A DNA stretch of 64,000 nt. It comes from an uncultured Flavobacteriaceae bacterium. Lineage in GTDB: Bacteria > Bacteroidota > Bacteroidia > Flavobacteriales > Flavobacteriaceae. Below, one piece after another: positions 62,830-64,000 of this stretch. Within the stretch, counting starts at the first letter, position 1. Each line of letters begins with the position of its first letter. The DNA lies in NCBI GenBank assembly GCA_943787365.1, contig CALSMD010000006.1, positions 261,984 to 325,983 of the forward strand, written 5' to 3'. The notes beneath the pieces were generated by a model. That model ran no database searches. It was given only the letters and a program-made list of their open reading frames with translations, and was not told where the DNA came from. Position numbers and translations under genes: made by a program.

Positions 62830-64000
62830 TTGGAAACACAGATCAGCCTCAAACACATCAATACACTTGCGGTACCCGCCATTATCGCTGGTATTTCCGA
62901 ACCGATTCTTTCGCTTACGGACGCCGCAATTGTGGGGCATATTCCCATTAATGCAACCGAATCCTTGGCAGCCGTTGGAATTGTAACCACGTTTTTATCA
63001 ATGCTTATTTGGGTACTAGGACAATCGCGTAGCGCTATTTCGTCAATTATTTCTCAATATGTTGGCGCCAATAAATTAGACGAAGTCAAAAATTTACCCG
63101 CTCAAGCCATCGCCTTTATATTGGTTCTTAGTGTATTAATATGCCTGGGAACCTACCCATTTAGTACTGCTATTTTTAAACTTTATAATGCCTCGGGGCT
63201 TTTGTTGGACTATAGTGTGTCTTACTATAAAATTCGGATATTTGGACTGCCTTTTACCCTCTATACTTTCGCTGTTTTTGGTGTGTTTAGAGGCCTCCAA
63301 AACACCTATTATCCCATGCTAATCGCAATTACTGGCACATTGGTAAATATCCTTTTAGATGTACTTTTAGTTTATGGGATTCCAAATGTTATTTCGCCGC
63401 TATACCTCAAAGGTGCTGCCTTTGCGAGTGTGTTGGCACAATTTTTAATGGCAGCCCTCGCAACCTATTTCCTTCTCAAAAAAACAGAAATTCCTTTAAA
63501 ACTCTCAAAGACAATTCATAAAGAACTTCCAAAATTTCTGAATATGATTAAGCACCTCATCATTCGGACGTTGGCGCTCAATACGGCCTTATATTTTGCA
63601 GCTCGATTTGCGACGGGCTATGGAAACACCTACATCGCAGCCTATACCATTGCGATAAACCTTTGGTTTTTTGCGGCCTTTGCAGTCGATGGATATTCCA
63701 GTGCAGGAAACATCCTATCCGGAAAATTGTTTGGAGCCAAAAACTATAAACTACTCTTACAACTTAGCAACCAACTCATAAAATATGCTCTTATTGTAGG
63801 GGTCATTATGGGCGGCATTGGGGCCTTGCTATACAAACCCATTGGAATTACATTTACGAACGACTCTGAAGTGTTAGCTCAGTTTTATGACATCTTTTGG
63901 ATTGTACTACTAATGCAGCCTATTTGTGCGGTGGCGTTTGTCTTTGATGGCATTTTTAAAGGACTTGGAAATATGAAAGATCTAAGAAATGTATTATTAC
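62830..64000 (+). CDS. MATE-family efflux transporter, 3' end beyond window
   Basis: Open from a TTG at 62830 (LETQISLKHINTLAVPAIIA) to the window end, at least 390 codons, with about ten transmembrane helices. MATE features: NTLAVPAIIAGISEPILSLT, AIVGHI, LGQSRSAISSIISQYVGANK and, later, FGVFRGLQNTYYPM. MATE proteins expel cationic compounds using Na+ or H+ gradients. It follows the small basic gene with a five-base gap. TTG is the only in-frame start near the conserved beginning. Confidence 0.9.
   Translation, partial: METQISLKHINTLAVPAIIAGISEPILSLTDAAIVGHIPINATESLAAVGIVTTFLSMLIWVLGQSRSAISSIISQYVGANKLDEVKNLPAQAIAFILVLSVLICLGTYPFSTAIFKLYNASGLLLDYSVSYYKIRIFGLPFTLYTFAVFGVFRGLQNTYYPMLIAITGTLVNILLDVLLVYGIPNVISPLYLKGAAFASVLAQFLMAALATYFLLKKTEIPLKLSKTIHKELPKFLNMIKHLIIRTLALNTALYFAARFATGYGNTYIAAYTIAINLWFFAAFAVDGYSSAGNILSGKLFGAKNYKLLLQLSNQLIKYALIVGVIMGGIGALLYKPIGITFTNDSEVLAQFYDIFWIVLLMQPICAVAFVFDGIFKGLGNMKDLRNVLL

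Noticed and set aside
62648-62990. Minus-strand ORFs over the small basic gene and MATE start
   Set aside because: Opposite-strand shadows of the MATE coding sequence without family features.

Overview
The window is AT-rich bacterial chromosome from a member of the Bacteroidota, almost certainly a marine Flavobacteriaceae. Evidence: a SusC/SusD pair with its lipoprotein, type IX secretion (T9SS) sorting domains of types A and B, a PorP/SprF-family protein, promoters of the TTTG-N17-19-TAnnTTTG type, a folK/deoxynucleoside-kinase fusion and a two-domain OmpH/Skp pair. The genus cannot be named from the sequence.

Layout. 1-8712: the 3' part of a polysaccharide-utilization locus (SusE/F-like lipoprotein, SusD, SusC), preceded by a one-piece membrane sensor/regulator (beta-propeller, Y_Y_Y, LuxR-type HTH). 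8816-9529: decayed LytTR and OmpA-like pieces and three 20-bp tandem repeats. 9585-10628: alkane-monooxygenase-like enzyme. 10629-17964: mobile island with long inverted repeats, a serine recombinase module on + and a seven-gene cargo on - (ribbon-helix-helix/coiled coil, coiled coil, SPFH-SHOCT, membrane protein, TPR, zinc-ribbon-TPR-TM, VanZ-like). A tyrosine-integrase relic lies just inside its left end. 18022-18359: tRNA-Leu, a broken tRNA-Gly copy and an intact tRNA-Gly. 18448-53758: conserved core with mutS, folK-dNK, clpXP-tig, pdxJ, nadK, uppS-bamA-ompH-murI, T9SS proteins, nfu, accBC-fabH-rpmF, pdxA, ribE and mscL.

53972-62534: a tRNA-Ala gene followed by two tandem integrated elements. 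A 77-bp perfect direct repeat (tRNA 5' half plus upstream DNA) occurs at the left end of each. Both elements also share a 53-bp block, a remnant of the same terminase-like gene and its neighbour, and an integrase of one family (intact in the first, truncated in the second). Their cargo is surface protein genes: BspA/DUF285 repeat proteins, small lipoproteins and a beta-barrel protein. The second element ends against a truncated DUF805 gene. 62696-64000: a small basic protein and the start of a MATE transporter.

Functionally, the Sus genes import glycans under the adjacent regulator. The core block links envelope biogenesis (UppS, BamA, OmpH, MurI, MscL), fatty-acid initiation, cofactor synthesis and proteolysis. 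The two accessory zones are the most likely place for undescribed biology: the SPFH cargo of the serine-recombinase island, and the tandem tRNA-Ala elements that appear to carry a 5' rather than a 3' tRNA half.
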